Shown here: positions 9,676-17,238 of the stretch, one piece after another | How the letters are laid out: each line of letters starts with the position of its first letter | Position numbering within the stretch: the first letter of the stretch is position 1 | Source of the DNA: Ferruginibacter sp. | GTDB taxonomy: Bacteria > Bacteroidota > Bacteroidia > Chitinophagales > Chitinophagaceae | DNA length: 64,000 bases | Direction of reading: 5' to 3' | Assembly (NCBI GenBank): GCA_028288705.1 | Contig: JAQBNH010000016.1 | Location: 1 to 64,000 of the forward strand | Notes under the pieces: generated by a model | The model's database searches: none | What the model saw: the letters and a program-made list of their open reading frames with translations, nothing else | What the model was told of the DNA's origin: nothing | Program-made: the position numbers and the translations under genes

Positions 9676-9723
9676 TTACTCGATAATAACCGAAGGCGTC
9701 CATGATTTATCTGTAGATTGCAT
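9676..9723 (-). CDS. Putative 15-residue leader peptide with a strong Shine-Dalgarno
   Basis: On the minus strand AAGGAGGT (core GGAGGT at 9728-9733) stands four bases before an ATG that opens MQSTDKSWTPSVIIE and a TAA stop. Bacteroidota genes rarely carry such a strong Shine-Dalgarno, and none of the neighbouring genes does at this strength and spacing. The ORF is followed within 45 bases by an intrinsic terminator and then the SDR gene. I interpret it as a regulatory leader peptide; the peptide itself resembles nothing I recognise. Chance occurrence is possible for so short an ORF. Confidence 0.5.
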   Translation of the reverse strand: MQSTDKSWTPSVIIE

Positions 9724-9835
9724 GAATACCTCCTTTTTTTTGGTGAAGAATAAAGTTAAGAATAAATGATAATGCCCTGAAAATTATTATCAGCAAAATG
9801 TTAAGGTTATTTAAAAAGAACTTAGCCCTTTATCC

Positions 9836-10465
9836 TTATTGCATAATGAACAATTCCTCCTGTGCTCTTCTTACTTTAGGCAGTTTTGCCAGCCAGTCGT
9901 TTGCCTCATCGCGGTAACCCAATGGCAGGAGCGTAACAGCGCGTAAGCCTTTTTCTTTCAGGCCGAGAATTTCCTCTACAGCAGCCGGATCAAATCCTTC
10001 CATTGGTGTTGCATCCACCCGCGCTTCAGCCGCGGCAGCGATTGCTGTTCCAAAAGCAATGTAGGCCTGCCTTGCGGCCCACTGGTAATTTTGCTCTGTA
10101 CTGTTCTTTGTGATCATCCCCAGCAGGATATTTTTATAATCATTCAGGTTTTCCACCGGCATCTTGCGAATCGTCGCCGTATTTTGGATAAATGCATCCA
10201 CCTGTTCCGGGCTGATATCTGCCCAGGCCGCAAAGACAAGCAGATGAGATCCTTCAACGATCTGCGGCTGGTTATATGCCACTGCCTGGATCTTTTTCTT
10301 CACCTCCGGGTCAGTGATGAGCAAAACAGTGTAGGGTTGCAAACCCATCGAGGAAGGCGATAGCTGGATCGCTTTCAAAATATTATCAATTTTATCTTGT
10401 GGAACGACATTACCATTCATTCTTTTAGATGCGTAGCGCCATTCCAGTGATTCTATCAGTTTCAT
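9836..10465 (-). CDS. Nitroreductase-family NAD(P)H-dependent oxidoreductase
   Basis: A 209-residue FMN-dependent nitroreductase-fold enzyme. The N-terminal WRYASKRMNG and SPSSMGLQPY segments are FMN-binding elements of the NfsB/YdgI-like group; EGFDPAAVEEILGL and VTLLPLGYRDE are the usual C-terminal blocks. It reduces quinones, nitroaromatics or similar electrophiles with NAD(P)H in the cytoplasm. It is divergent from an HxlR regulator, a common pairing for electrophile-inducible nitroreductases. A palindrome downstream of its -7 box (10504-10518) is a likely repressor site. Confidence 0.9.
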   Translation of the reverse strand: MKLIESLEWRYASKRMNGNVVPQDKIDNILKAIQLSPSSMGLQPYTVLLITDPEVKKKIQAVAYNQPQIVEGSHLLVFAAWADISPEQVDAFIQNTATIRKMPVENLNDYKNILLGMITKNSTEQNYQWAARQAYIAFGTAIAAAAEARVDATPMEGFDPAAVEEILGLKEKGLRAVTLLPLGYRDEANDWLAKLPKVRRAQEELFIMQ

Positions 10466-10503
10466 TTTTTAAGATTTATTTTTGAGTAATTAAAATTTAC
10501 CTG

Positions 10504-10518
10504 GTTACTTTTAGTAAC
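10504..10518. promoter_or_regulatory. Candidate HxlR operator (GTTACT-TTT-AGTAAC)
   Basis: A perfect inverted repeat of 6 bp with a 3-base spacer lies in the divergent region between the nitroreductase and HxlR genes. It starts two bases downstream of the nitroreductase -7 box, at the expected transcription start, an ideal place for repression. The half-site resembles TTAC/GTAA and TACT/AGTA operators described for Bacillus HxlR-type regulators, though with a different spacer. Confidence 0.55.
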
Positions 10519-10519
10519 T

Positions 10520-10527
10520 CAAAGCTA
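10520..10527 (-). promoter_or_regulatory. -7 promoter box for the nitroreductase gene
   Basis: TAGCTTTG on the minus strand is an exact TAnnTTTG box, 54 bases before the nitroreductase ATG. No clear -33 TTG element is seen upstream, which is common. Confidence 0.55.
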
Positions 10528-10573
10528 CCGGCAAATTAACTATCTGCCAAATCAATGTCTAAACATTTAAAAT

Positions 10574-10993
10574 ATGTTAACAAAAACAACCAGGCAACGT
10601 TCACAGGAAGTTAACCGGGTTTTGCACGGCAATTGCGCGGCGAAGCAGCTTTGCCCGGTGAAAGATATCGTGGACAAGTTTGCAGACAAATGGTCGATCA
10701 ACTGCATACTCTTGCTGGGCACAACGGAGCAATTACGCTTTAATGAACTGAAGGGAGGAATTGACGGCATCTCCCAGCGGATGCTGGCAGTCACGTTACG
10801 TTCATTGGAAGAAGACGGCCTGGTTATCAGGAAACAATTCGCAGAGATTCCGCCGCGCGTGGAATACAGCCTGACAGTGCTCGGGCAAAGCTTATTTCAA
10901 CAATTACTCGGTCTAACCGGCTGGGCTGAAAAAAACTTCCGCGAAATCCTGCGGGCGAGAAAGAAATTTGAAAAAAAGCAGCAGGCTAAATGA
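10574..10993 (+). CDS. HxlR-family winged-helix transcriptional regulator, probable redox/electrophile sensor
   Basis: A 139-residue MarR/HxlR-type winged-helix protein. LCPVKDIVDKFADKW is the family N-terminal signature, RFNELKGGIDGISQRMLAVTLRSLEEDGLV the recognition helix and wing, and PPRVEYSLTVLG the second wing. Cys27 in the Cys-Pro pair corresponds to the conserved redox-active cysteine of YodB-type sensors; Cys21 lies close by. The gene is divergent from a nitroreductase, and a palindrome sits on that gene's promoter. It probably represses the nitroreductase until the cysteine is modified by quinones or other electrophiles (inference). Confidence 0.9.
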   Translation: MLTKTTRQRSQEVNRVLHGNCAAKQLCPVKDIVDKFADKWSINCILLLGTTEQLRFNELKGGIDGISQRMLAVTLRSLEEDGLVIRKQFAEIPPRVEYSLTVLGQSLFQQLLGLTGWAEKNFREILRARKKFEKKQQAK

Positions 10994-10994
10994 T

Positions 10995-11999
10995 CTATGC
11001 AATATACCAGGCAGCATCCGGGAGGGCAGACAAAAATACTGCGTCGCCAACAAGGAAGGGATGCTGCTGAACCCTTACCAGGAATAGAATGCCCATACAT
11101 TCCACGCCAATTATCCAATGACTCCCGGCATATTCTATTGACGATATTTTAGCGGAGATGGAATGTTGTTGCCTGGACGGGTATAAGGTCATCGCCTCCG
11201 GACGCAAAATGATATCTTTCTTCCGCGAAAATATTCCGGGCCATTCTTCAAAATGAATTGCAGCGTCCGCAGAAATGATATTGTAAGGTCCAAACAAGGC
11301 GGCCACATATTCGTTTGCCGGTTGGCGGTAGACCTGCATCCCTGTACCTTTTTGTTGCATGATACCGTCTTTAAGCACGAGGATCTCATCAGCCCAGGCC
11401 AGCATATCCAGTGGATCGTGGGAAATCATGATACAGGCAATTCCTAACTCCATACCCACGTCGCGGATGATTAATTTCATATCCTCTTTGTGCTGGAGAT
11501 CAAGATTACTGAACGGCTCATCCAATAACAATAAAGCTGGCGAACTGATCAACACCCTTGCAATTACGATGCGTTGCTTTTCACCACCGGAAAGTTCGTC
11601 TGTCCAGCGCTTCAGCAAATGAGTGATGTGGCAGATCTCGTATATTTTAGCAGCAGCTTCGTCCGTCAATTGATTGGTGTAAGAAAGTTCTTCTTCAACG
11701 CGGTAGTTATTGCGCAATTCAAAGTGCTGGGAAACATAACCGATCTCTCTATGACCAGGAATCAATTTTTCTTCCGGTCCTAACACAGGTTTATCTTTGA
11801 ACAGAATTTCCCCGCTATCTGGCTGAATGTATCCCCCGATCATTTTAAGCAGGGTTGTTTTACCCGACCCTGTTTCTCCCGCGATGGCAAGTTTCCGGCC
11901 AGCGCCAAGGTTAATAGAGATCGCAGAAACAACGGGAACAGCTCCGATGCTCTTCGACAGATCTTTTACAGAAAGCATTACTTGTTGCTCGTCGTCCAT
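10995..11999 (-). CDS. ABC transporter ATP-binding protein with TOBE-like C-terminus
   Basis: I start it at the ATG at 11999 (MDDEQQVML, 334 residues) rather than at 12050, because the extra 17 residues are not family-like. GETGSGKT (residues 41-48) is Walker A, LSGGEKQR the signature and LLLLDEPFSNLD Walker B. The last ~90 residues resemble the TOBE domain of PotA/FbpC/ModC-type importers (RPEAMTLYPS, then a beta-rich stretch). No permease or binding protein is next to it: its neighbours are a convergent HxlR gene two bases away and a divergent reductase. Substrate is therefore unknown. Confidence 0.85.
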   Translation of the reverse strand: MDDEQQVMLSVKDLSKSIGAVPVVSAISINLGAGRKLAIAGETGSGKTTLLKMIGGYIQPDSGEILFKDKPVLGPEEKLIPGHREIGYVSQHFELRNNYRVEEELSYTNQLTDEAAAKIYEICHITHLLKRWTDELSGGEKQRIVIARVLISSPALLLLDEPFSNLDLQHKEDMKLIIRDVGMELGIACIMISHDPLDMLAWADEILVLKDGIMQQKGTGMQVYRQPANEYVAALFGPYNIISADAAIHFEEWPGIFSRKKDIILRPEAMTLYPSRQQHSISAKISSIEYAGSHWIIGVECMGILFLVRVQQHPFLVGDAVFLSALPDAAWYIA

Positions 12000-12094
12000 T
12001 CCCCTTTTGCCATCTTTTTTGATGATGTGACCCCGAAAGTACAGCATCAAAACTTAACAAGCGTAACGCTCACTTTGATTAAATAATTATTTAG

Positions 12095-12122
12095 TTGCAA
12101 AGGAAAGAACCCCTTAGTTTTA
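12095..12122 (+). promoter_or_regulatory. Putative promoter for the PaaE-like reductase
   Basis: TTG at 12095-12097 is followed after 17 bases by TAGTTTTA at 12115-12122, one mismatch from TAnnTTTG. The ATG chosen for the gene lies 11 bases further on. Confidence 0.4.
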
Positions 12123-12133
12123 TTAAGGTAAAT

Positions 12134-13171
12134 ATGAACAATAACAGTATTTTTCACAAACTGCGCATAGCGGTCATCCGCGATGAAACGCCGCTGACCA
12201 AAACATTCGTGCTTGAGCCCCTCGATGGCTGGGAAGCGGTTTATCAACCGGGTCAGTTTATTACATTGGTTTTTGAAACGGGTTACGGCGAGAAACGCCG
12301 CTCCTATTCAATCTCCTCTGCTAATGACGAAGCGTTATCCATCACTGTAAAGAAAGTAGATAATGGCGAGTTTTCGCGGCAACTGATCTATAGGGCAAAA
12401 GTTGGCGAGGTATTATTGAGTTCCGGGATTGGTGGTTTTTTTGTGTTACCGGAAAAGCCCGATGAGTTTGATCAGTATTTTTTCCTGGCAGCGGGAAGCG
12501 GCATCACGCCCTGTTTCGCGCTTATCAAAACATTGCTCAAACAAACCAATAAGAACATCACATTGATCTACAGCAATCGCGATGAAACAGAAGCTATATT
12601 TTATGATGAGTTAAAAACGTTGCAACAAAAGCATTCCAGTCGGTTTAACACGCGATTTTTATTCAGCGAGTTGCGCGATGTGCATCAAAGCCGGCTAAGT
12701 AAATGGCTGCTGGAACAATTGCTAAACGAATATTTAAAAGTTGAAAAAAATCAGGCCGTATTTTATTTATGCGGGCCGTTGGATTATATGCTGATGGCAG
12801 AGATCAGCCTCCGCGGTTATGGGATCAGTGCTCAGCAAATGATCAGGGAAAACTTCAGTAGCCTGCCGCGTAAACAAGTGTTGAGGCCAACTGACACATC
12901 TCAGCACCTGGTAACAGTTTCTATCAATGACAACAAATTTCAATACATTGTCCAATACCCGGAAACGATTTTAAGTGCTGCCAAAAAGCTTGGCATTCAG
13001 CTTCCGTATAGTTGTGAAGCCGGCCGTTGCGGAAGTTGTGCCGCTACCTGCACAAAAGGAAAAGTGTGGATGGCTTATAATGAAGTACTCATGGATGATG
13101 AATTAGCGAAAGGACGTATCTTAACCTGCCAGGGTTTTCCTGTAGACGGCGATATCAATATTGAATATTAA
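12134..13171 (+). CDS. PaaE-like flavin/2Fe-2S oxidoreductase (FNR module plus plant-type ferredoxin)
   Basis: The ATG at 12134 gives 345 residues; an upstream in-frame start would overlap the promoter. RRSYSISSAN is the FAD-binding RxYSxxS motif, AGSGITPCFALI the NAD(P)H-binding loop and YLCGP the C-terminal FNR motif. A plant-type 2Fe-2S domain follows with Cys294, Cys299, Cys302 and Cys332. This domain order is that of PaaE, the reductase of phenylacetyl-CoA oxygenase, but no paaABCD genes are nearby, so it may serve another oxygenase or desaturase. The archaemetzincin gene starts eight bases downstream. Confidence 0.88.
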   Translation: MNNNSIFHKLRIAVIRDETPLTKTFVLEPLDGWEAVYQPGQFITLVFETGYGEKRRSYSISSANDEALSITVKKVDNGEFSRQLIYRAKVGEVLLSSGIGGFFVLPEKPDEFDQYFFLAAGSGITPCFALIKTLLKQTNKNITLIYSNRDETEAIFYDELKTLQQKHSSRFNTRFLFSELRDVHQSRLSKWLLEQLLNEYLKVEKNQAVFYLCGPLDYMLMAEISLRGYGISAQQMIRENFSSLPRKQVLRPTDTSQHLVTVSINDNKFQYIVQYPETILSAAKKLGIQLPYSCEAGRCGSCAATCTKGKVWMAYNEVLMDDELAKGRILTCQGFPVDGDINIEY

Positions 13172-13179
13172 ACAAGCTC

Positions 13180-13797
13180 ATGAAGTTTTTTATCCCGATA
13201 AGTTTTGCTCTCTTCGTAATCATGGTTCTGTGTACGGGCTGTAAAAGCAAAGCTTTTCCAACGCCGATGGCAAACAAGAAACCTCTTATAATTGATATCC
13301 GTCCTTTTAACGACATGCCGTCGCCGGATCAGCAGGCGCTGTTCGGCAGCCTGAAAAAGATCTATCCGCACGTTGTTTTGAAACCGGCAGTTGCGTTGCC
13401 GGCATCCGCATATTTTCCTGCAAGAAATCGTTACAGGGCGGATTCTCTGATCAGCTTCCTAAGAAAAATAACGACGGAAGGCCACATCAGTATCGGGATC
13501 ACTACAAAGGATATCAGCACCACAAAGGGTAAATATGCTGATTGGGGAATTATGGGACTAGGCTACAGTCCGGGCCTGTCCTGTGTTGCATCCAGTTACC
13601 GCCTGGCTGATAATAAAAAAACAACCCAGTTATATAAAGTGGCGATTCATGAATTGGGTCATACGCAAGGGTTGCCTCATTGCCCGGATAAGGGTTGTTT
13701 TATGCGTGATGCAGAAGGAAAAAATGTATTGGACGAAGAAAGCTACTTCTGCAGCAGTTGCAAAAAAGTTCTGCACGCAAAAGGATTTCCATTTTAG
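13180..13797 (+). CDS. Archaemetzincin-family (M54) zinc metalloprotease, predicted lipoprotein
   Basis: A 205-residue protein whose HELGHTQGLPHC (from His157), GCFM and CSSC segments match the archaemetzincin signature HExxHxxGxxHCx4CxM...CxxC almost exactly; the spacing to the final CxxC is about 15 residues rather than the usual 17. Unlike archaeal members it has a hydrophobic N-terminus ending in LCTGC, a plausible lipobox with Cys21 as the acylated residue, so it is probably anchored to a membrane outside the cytoplasm. It follows the PaaE-like reductase by eight bases. The substrate of bacterial M54 proteins is not known to me. Confidence 0.85.
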   Translation: MKFFIPISFALFVIMVLCTGCKSKAFPTPMANKKPLIIDIRPFNDMPSPDQQALFGSLKKIYPHVVLKPAVALPASAYFPARNRYRADSLISFLRKITTEGHISIGITTKDISTTKGKYADWGIMGLGYSPGLSCVASSYRLADNKKTTQLYKVAIHELGHTQGLPHCPDKGCFMRDAEGKNVLDEESYFCSSCKKVLHAKGFPF

Positions 13798-14119
13798 CTG
13801 ATTGATGTAAACCGCGAAACTTTATCATACATCAGCTTACATAGAGATTAAACTTCCTTTAACATCCATTATAAAAAATTGGCTTAGCTTTGAATGGCAT
13901 GAAAGCACAGCATCATATAACAGTAGTTGTTTCATCTTCTAAAACGAACAGGCCGGATGACGGATCCGTGAACTCATTACTTTCCTTTCATTGCTTCTGT
14001 TCTAAACTTTATTTCGTCTCCAACTTCAAGGACTTTAACACCATCGCCCCGGCACACTAACTAACATTTTAGGACCGGGGATCGACCGGTACCTTCTTCT
14101 TATTTTTTAATTTATTATT
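13798..14119. other. 322-base intergenic region with an exact -7 box, a possible 53-codon ORF and an inverted repeat
   Basis: TAGCTTTG at 13885-13892 is an exact -7 box. Six bases later an ATG opens a 53-codon frame (13899-14060, beginning MKAQHHITVVV, containing Cys-Phe-Cys) that resembles nothing I know. CCCCGG at 14047-14052 and CCGGGG at 14075-14080 can pair around a 22-base loop, overlapping the end of that frame and followed by an AT-rich stretch up to the next ATG. It may be a long leader of the downstream gene or hold a small gene. Confidence 0.35.
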
Positions 14120-15688
14120 ATGTCCAGGCATCTTTTACAGATACCTGCAAAGGGCATTATACTGATCATCGTTTCGGTGTTAAGTATGAGCAGCCTTGCT
14201 GCAGCTATTTATATTCATCCACTTTGGTTTACCAGTTTTTTCATTTGTATCCTCCTAACGCTGATAGCGTGCGCGAACGTGCGCCAGCAAAAACATACGA
14301 TCCTTAAAAACTTCCCATTGCTCGGATATGCACGTTATTTTTTTGAATCGATCCGCCCCGAGCTCAGGCAATATTTTTGGGAATCAGATCTCGACGGAAC
14401 ACCCTTTAACCGGCGTCAGCGCTCGATTGTGTACCAGCGTGCAAAAAACGAAAAACAGACCGTCGCCTTTGGTATGCAGCAGGACGCAGATAAAGCAGGG
14501 CATGAATGGGTAGCGCATTCTGTTTATCCTGTCATGATCAAAAACAAAGATCTGCGAGTAACCATCGGCAATAGCTTTTGCAGCCAGCCTTACAATGCCA
14601 GCATTTTAAATATCGGGGCGATGAGTTACGGGGCACTGAGCAAAACAGCCATTCGCTCACTGAATGCCGGCGCGGCAATTGGACGCTTTGCACACAACAC
14701 AGGCGAAGGCGGCATCTCTGATCATCATTTGCAGGGCGGCGACATTATCTGGCAAATTGGTACGGGATATTTTGGCTGCCGTGATGCATCCGGATTTTTT
14801 AGTCCGGAACTGTTTAGCATAAATGCGGCGAGGCCTGCCGTGAAGATGATTGAATTGAAATTATCTCAAGGGGCTAAACCCGGTCATGGAGGAATTCTTC
14901 CTGCGGCTAAAAATACAGTGGAGATCGCAGCCATCAGAAATGTTACAGCGCATACAGACGTTTTCTCGCCGCCTGCGCATACGGCGTTTTCTAATGCGAT
15001 GGAGATGATGCGCTTTATCGGCTACCTGAGATCGTTATCAGGCGGAAAACCGGTCGGATTTAAACTCTGTATCGGCGACCGTGGAGAATTTCTTGATATC
15101 TGCTCCGCCATACAGTCAACGGGCATCATTCCCGATTTTATCAGTATCGACGGCTCCGAAGGCGGCACTGGTGCTGCACCGCTTGAATTCACGGATAATA
15201 TCGGCATGCCCTTACATACTGCCCTGGCTTTTGTTGCCGGATCGCTGCTGGACCGTAACCTTAAAAAAGATATCAGGCTGATTGCTTCAGGGAGGATTAT
15301 CACGGCGTTTGATCTGTTGAAAGCATTGGCACTCGGGGCAGACGCCTGTTATAGCGCCAGGGGAATGATGTTTTCGCTGGGATGTATCCAGGCATTAAAA
15401 TGTCACAGCGGCCATTGCCCCGTTGGGATTGCCACGCAAAATGCGTCCCTGTATAACGGCCTGAATGTAACAGATAAGAAAATTCGTGTGGCAAATTTTC
15501 ACCGGAATACAATGCACGCAGTAGTGGAAATGATGGAGGCGTGCGGCTTCAAAACGCCGGCGGAAATTAATGCCCGAAAATTTTTCAGGAAACTGGATCC
15601 GGTTCAGACAAGAAGTTTTGAGGATATCTATTTCAGCAAAACGGCTGAAGAAAATGCGGGCAGGTTTCATTCATATTTATTAAACTAA
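14120..15688 (+). CDS. FMN-binding glutamate synthase family protein, membrane-anchored
   Basis: A 522-residue protein with two N-terminal hydrophobic segments (about residues 12-48) followed by the GltS-type FMN-binding barrel. GAMSYGALSKTAIRSLN, NTGEGGISDHH, LSQGAKPGHGG, IDGSEGGTGAAP and GRIITAFDLLKALALGADA are the conserved barrel loops, and the CxxGHCPVGIATQ block ends the synthase core. It lacks the glutaminase domain and 3Fe-4S/FAD partner of real glutamate synthase, so it is one of the stand-alone members whose reaction is not settled. The Rnk-like gene starts six bases downstream. Confidence 0.88.
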   Translation: MSRHLLQIPAKGIILIIVSVLSMSSLAAAIYIHPLWFTSFFICILLTLIACANVRQQKHTILKNFPLLGYARYFFESIRPELRQYFWESDLDGTPFNRRQRSIVYQRAKNEKQTVAFGMQQDADKAGHEWVAHSVYPVMIKNKDLRVTIGNSFCSQPYNASILNIGAMSYGALSKTAIRSLNAGAAIGRFAHNTGEGGISDHHLQGGDIIWQIGTGYFGCRDASGFFSPELFSINAARPAVKMIELKLSQGAKPGHGGILPAAKNTVEIAAIRNVTAHTDVFSPPAHTAFSNAMEMMRFIGYLRSLSGGKPVGFKLCIGDRGEFLDICSAIQSTGIIPDFISIDGSEGGTGAAPLEFTDNIGMPLHTALAFVAGSLLDRNLKKDIRLIASGRIITAFDLLKALALGADACYSARGMMFSLGCIQALKCHSGHCPVGIATQNASLYNGLNVTDKKIRVANFHRNTMHAVVEMMEACGFKTPAEINARKFFRKLDPVQTRSFEDIYFSKTAEENAGRFHSYLLN

Positions 15689-15694
15689 AACATC

Positions 15695-16081
15695 ATGCAA
15701 AAAATTCAGCAGAACCCGGTGGTTATCTCCGAATCAGATTACCAGTTGCTAAAAACTTATACAGACAGGATGCCACAACAGGATGGCGAGATGACCCTGG
15801 CGCAGGAATTAAAAAGGGCCATTGTGGTAAAGCAAGCGGCCTTGCCTCCAAATACTATCGCGATCAATTCGGCAGTTACCATTATGGACCTGGACAGCGG
15901 TCGGCTGCGGGAGTTTGTCCTCGTAATGCCGGAGCACGCAAACTTTAAGGAAGGTCGGGTCTCTATTCTTACCCCGATGGGCGCGGCGCTGATAGGATTT
16001 CGAAAAGGAGAAGAGCTGAGCTGGAAAGTTCCCCTGGGGATAAAAAGGTTCAAGGTGACAGAAGTGAAAAACGTCCTCTGA
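15695..16081 (+). CDS. GreA/GreB C-terminal-domain protein, Rnk-like RNA polymerase-binding factor
   Basis: A 128-residue protein with a short N-terminal helical part and a C-terminal FKBP-like GreA/GreB domain (from VTIMDLDSGRLREFVLV to the C-terminus; SILTPMGAALIGFRKGEELSW is the typical block). This is the architecture of Rnk, which binds RNA polymerase but lacks the catalytic coiled coil needed for transcript cleavage. It sits six bases after the glutamate-synthase-like gene. Function beyond RNA polymerase binding is inference. Confidence 0.82.
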   Translation: MQKIQQNPVVISESDYQLLKTYTDRMPQQDGEMTLAQELKRAIVVKQAALPPNTIAINSAVTIMDLDSGRLREFVLVMPEHANFKEGRVSILTPMGAALIGFRKGEELSWKVPLGIKRFKVTEVKNVL

Positions 16082-16109
16082 AGACACGGCGAAATGTAAC
16101 GAAGTAAAT

Positions 16110-16138
16110 AAAAAAAGCCTCTGAGATTGCTCAGAGGC
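16110..16138 (-). terminator. Rho-independent terminator of the tRNA-Leu gene
   Basis: On the minus strand a perfect 9-bp stem (GCCTCTGAG/CTCAGAGGC) with a 4-base loop is followed by a T-run, directly after the tRNA 3' end. Confidence 0.9.
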
Positions 16139-16139
16139 C

Positions 16140-16226
16140 TGGTGCCCAGGACTGGATTCGAACCAGCACATCCTTGCGAACGCTGCGACCTGAACACAGT
16201 GCGTCTACCAATTTCGCCACCTGGGC
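16140..16226 (-). tRNA. tRNA-Leu (anticodon CAG)
   Basis: On the minus strand the sequence folds as a class II tRNA: acceptor GCCCAGG pairs with CCTGGGC, the D-loop contains TTGGTAGACGC, the anticodon loop TTCAGGT gives CAG (16190-16192), a long variable arm follows, and GGTTCGAATCC forms the T-arm. The CCA end is encoded. The 87-base length is normal for tRNA-Leu. It reads CUG codons. Confidence 0.95.
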
Positions 16227-16320
16227 ATTTTAAAAACATCCGGATAAATCCTTCTGTTTTAAGGGATGGCAAATGTAAGGGAAATCTTGATTTTTTCCCC
16301 AGCCACCCACAAAAATATTA

Positions 16321-17133
16321 TTAAACACTTACATTAAAATCGCGCAGGGCATCGTTGAGGCTGGTCTTTAAATCCGTACTGGCCTTACGTTTCCCGATGA
16401 TCAGTGCGCAACCAACGCCGTATTCACCCGCAGCAAATTTTTTATTATATGTCCCTGGTATTACCACACTCCCGGATGGAACCACGCCTTTCATTTCTAC
16501 AGGTTCGGGTCCGCTTACATCAATGATCTTGGTGGATTGCGTGAGCACCACATTCGCTCCAAGCACGGCTTCTTTTTCAACACGAACTCCTTCTACAACA
16601 ATGCAGCGGCTGCCAATAAAACAACCATCTTCAATAATTACCGGGCTGGCCTGTAATGGTTCAAGCACGCCGCCGATACCAACCCCGCCACTCAGATGAA
16701 CGTTTTTACCGATCTGCGCGCAACTGCCGACCGTCGCCCATGTATCTACCATCGTGCCTTCATCCACGTAAGCGCCAATGTTTACATACGATGGCATCAA
16801 CACGACATTTTTACCCAGGAAGGCACCATACCGCGCTACGGCATGCGGTACTGCACGAACGCCAAGTGCGGCATAGTTACTTTTCAATTTCATCTTATCA
16901 TAAAATTCAAAAGGCGGGAGATTAAATGTTTGCATTTCCTGCGTACCAAAATATAAGAGGATGGCCTGCTTTACCCATTCATTCACCTGCCAGCCGCTGC
17001 TTAACGGTTCTGCCGTACGCAATCTTCCTTTATCTACTTCTTCAATCACGTTACGAATTGCTTCGAGGTGTACGGGTTCTTTAACCAGGGCGCGGTTTTC
17101 CCATGCCTGCAGGATCAATGCTTTTAATTCCAT
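16321..17133 (-). CDS. dapD: 2,3,4,5-tetrahydropyridine-2,6-dicarboxylate N-succinyltransferase
   Basis: The ATG at 17133 gives 270 residues (MELKALILQAWEN); a longer frame from a TTG at 17151 would overlap the -7 box. The middle of the protein is a left-handed beta-helix of hexapeptide repeats (VVLMPSYVNIGAYVDEGTMVDTWATVGSCAQIG), with the GIGGVLEPLQ and IIEDGCFIGSRC blocks that are signatures of DapD. It transfers a succinyl group from succinyl-CoA in the lysine and meso-diaminopimelate pathway. dapB of the same pathway is at 26900 in this window but not in the same operon. Confidence 0.95.
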   Translation of the reverse strand: MELKALILQAWENRALVKEPVHLEAIRNVIEEVDKGRLRTAEPLSSGWQVNEWVKQAILLYFGTQEMQTFNLPPFEFYDKMKLKSNYAALGVRAVPHAVARYGAFLGKNVVLMPSYVNIGAYVDEGTMVDTWATVGSCAQIGKNVHLSGGVGIGGVLEPLQASPVIIEDGCFIGSRCIVVEGVRVEKEAVLGANVVLTQSTKIIDVSGPEPVEMKGVVPSGSVVIPGTYNKKFAAGEYGVGCALIIGKRKASTDLKTSLNDALRDFNVSV

Positions 17134-17148
17134 TTGATATAATTTCCG

Positions 17149-17156
17149 CAAATCTA
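17149..17156 (-). promoter_or_regulatory. -7 promoter box for dapD
   Basis: TAGATTTG on the minus strand is an exact TAnnTTTG box, 15 bases before the dapD ATG, implying a very short 5' leader. Confidence 0.6.
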
Positions 17157-17213
17157 ATTATGTTCTGTGAGATCAGGTAACGGCATTTAAGACAAAGCAA
17201 ACCTTCATCCGGT

Positions 17214-17221
17214 TATCTTTG
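17214..17221 (+). promoter_or_regulatory. -7 promoter box for the GT4 glycosyltransferase
   Basis: TATCTTTG is an exact TAnnTTTG box, 17 bases before the ATG. No clear TTG lies at the -33 distance. Confidence 0.6.
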
Positions 17222-17238
17222 CGGGATAAAATTTCAGC

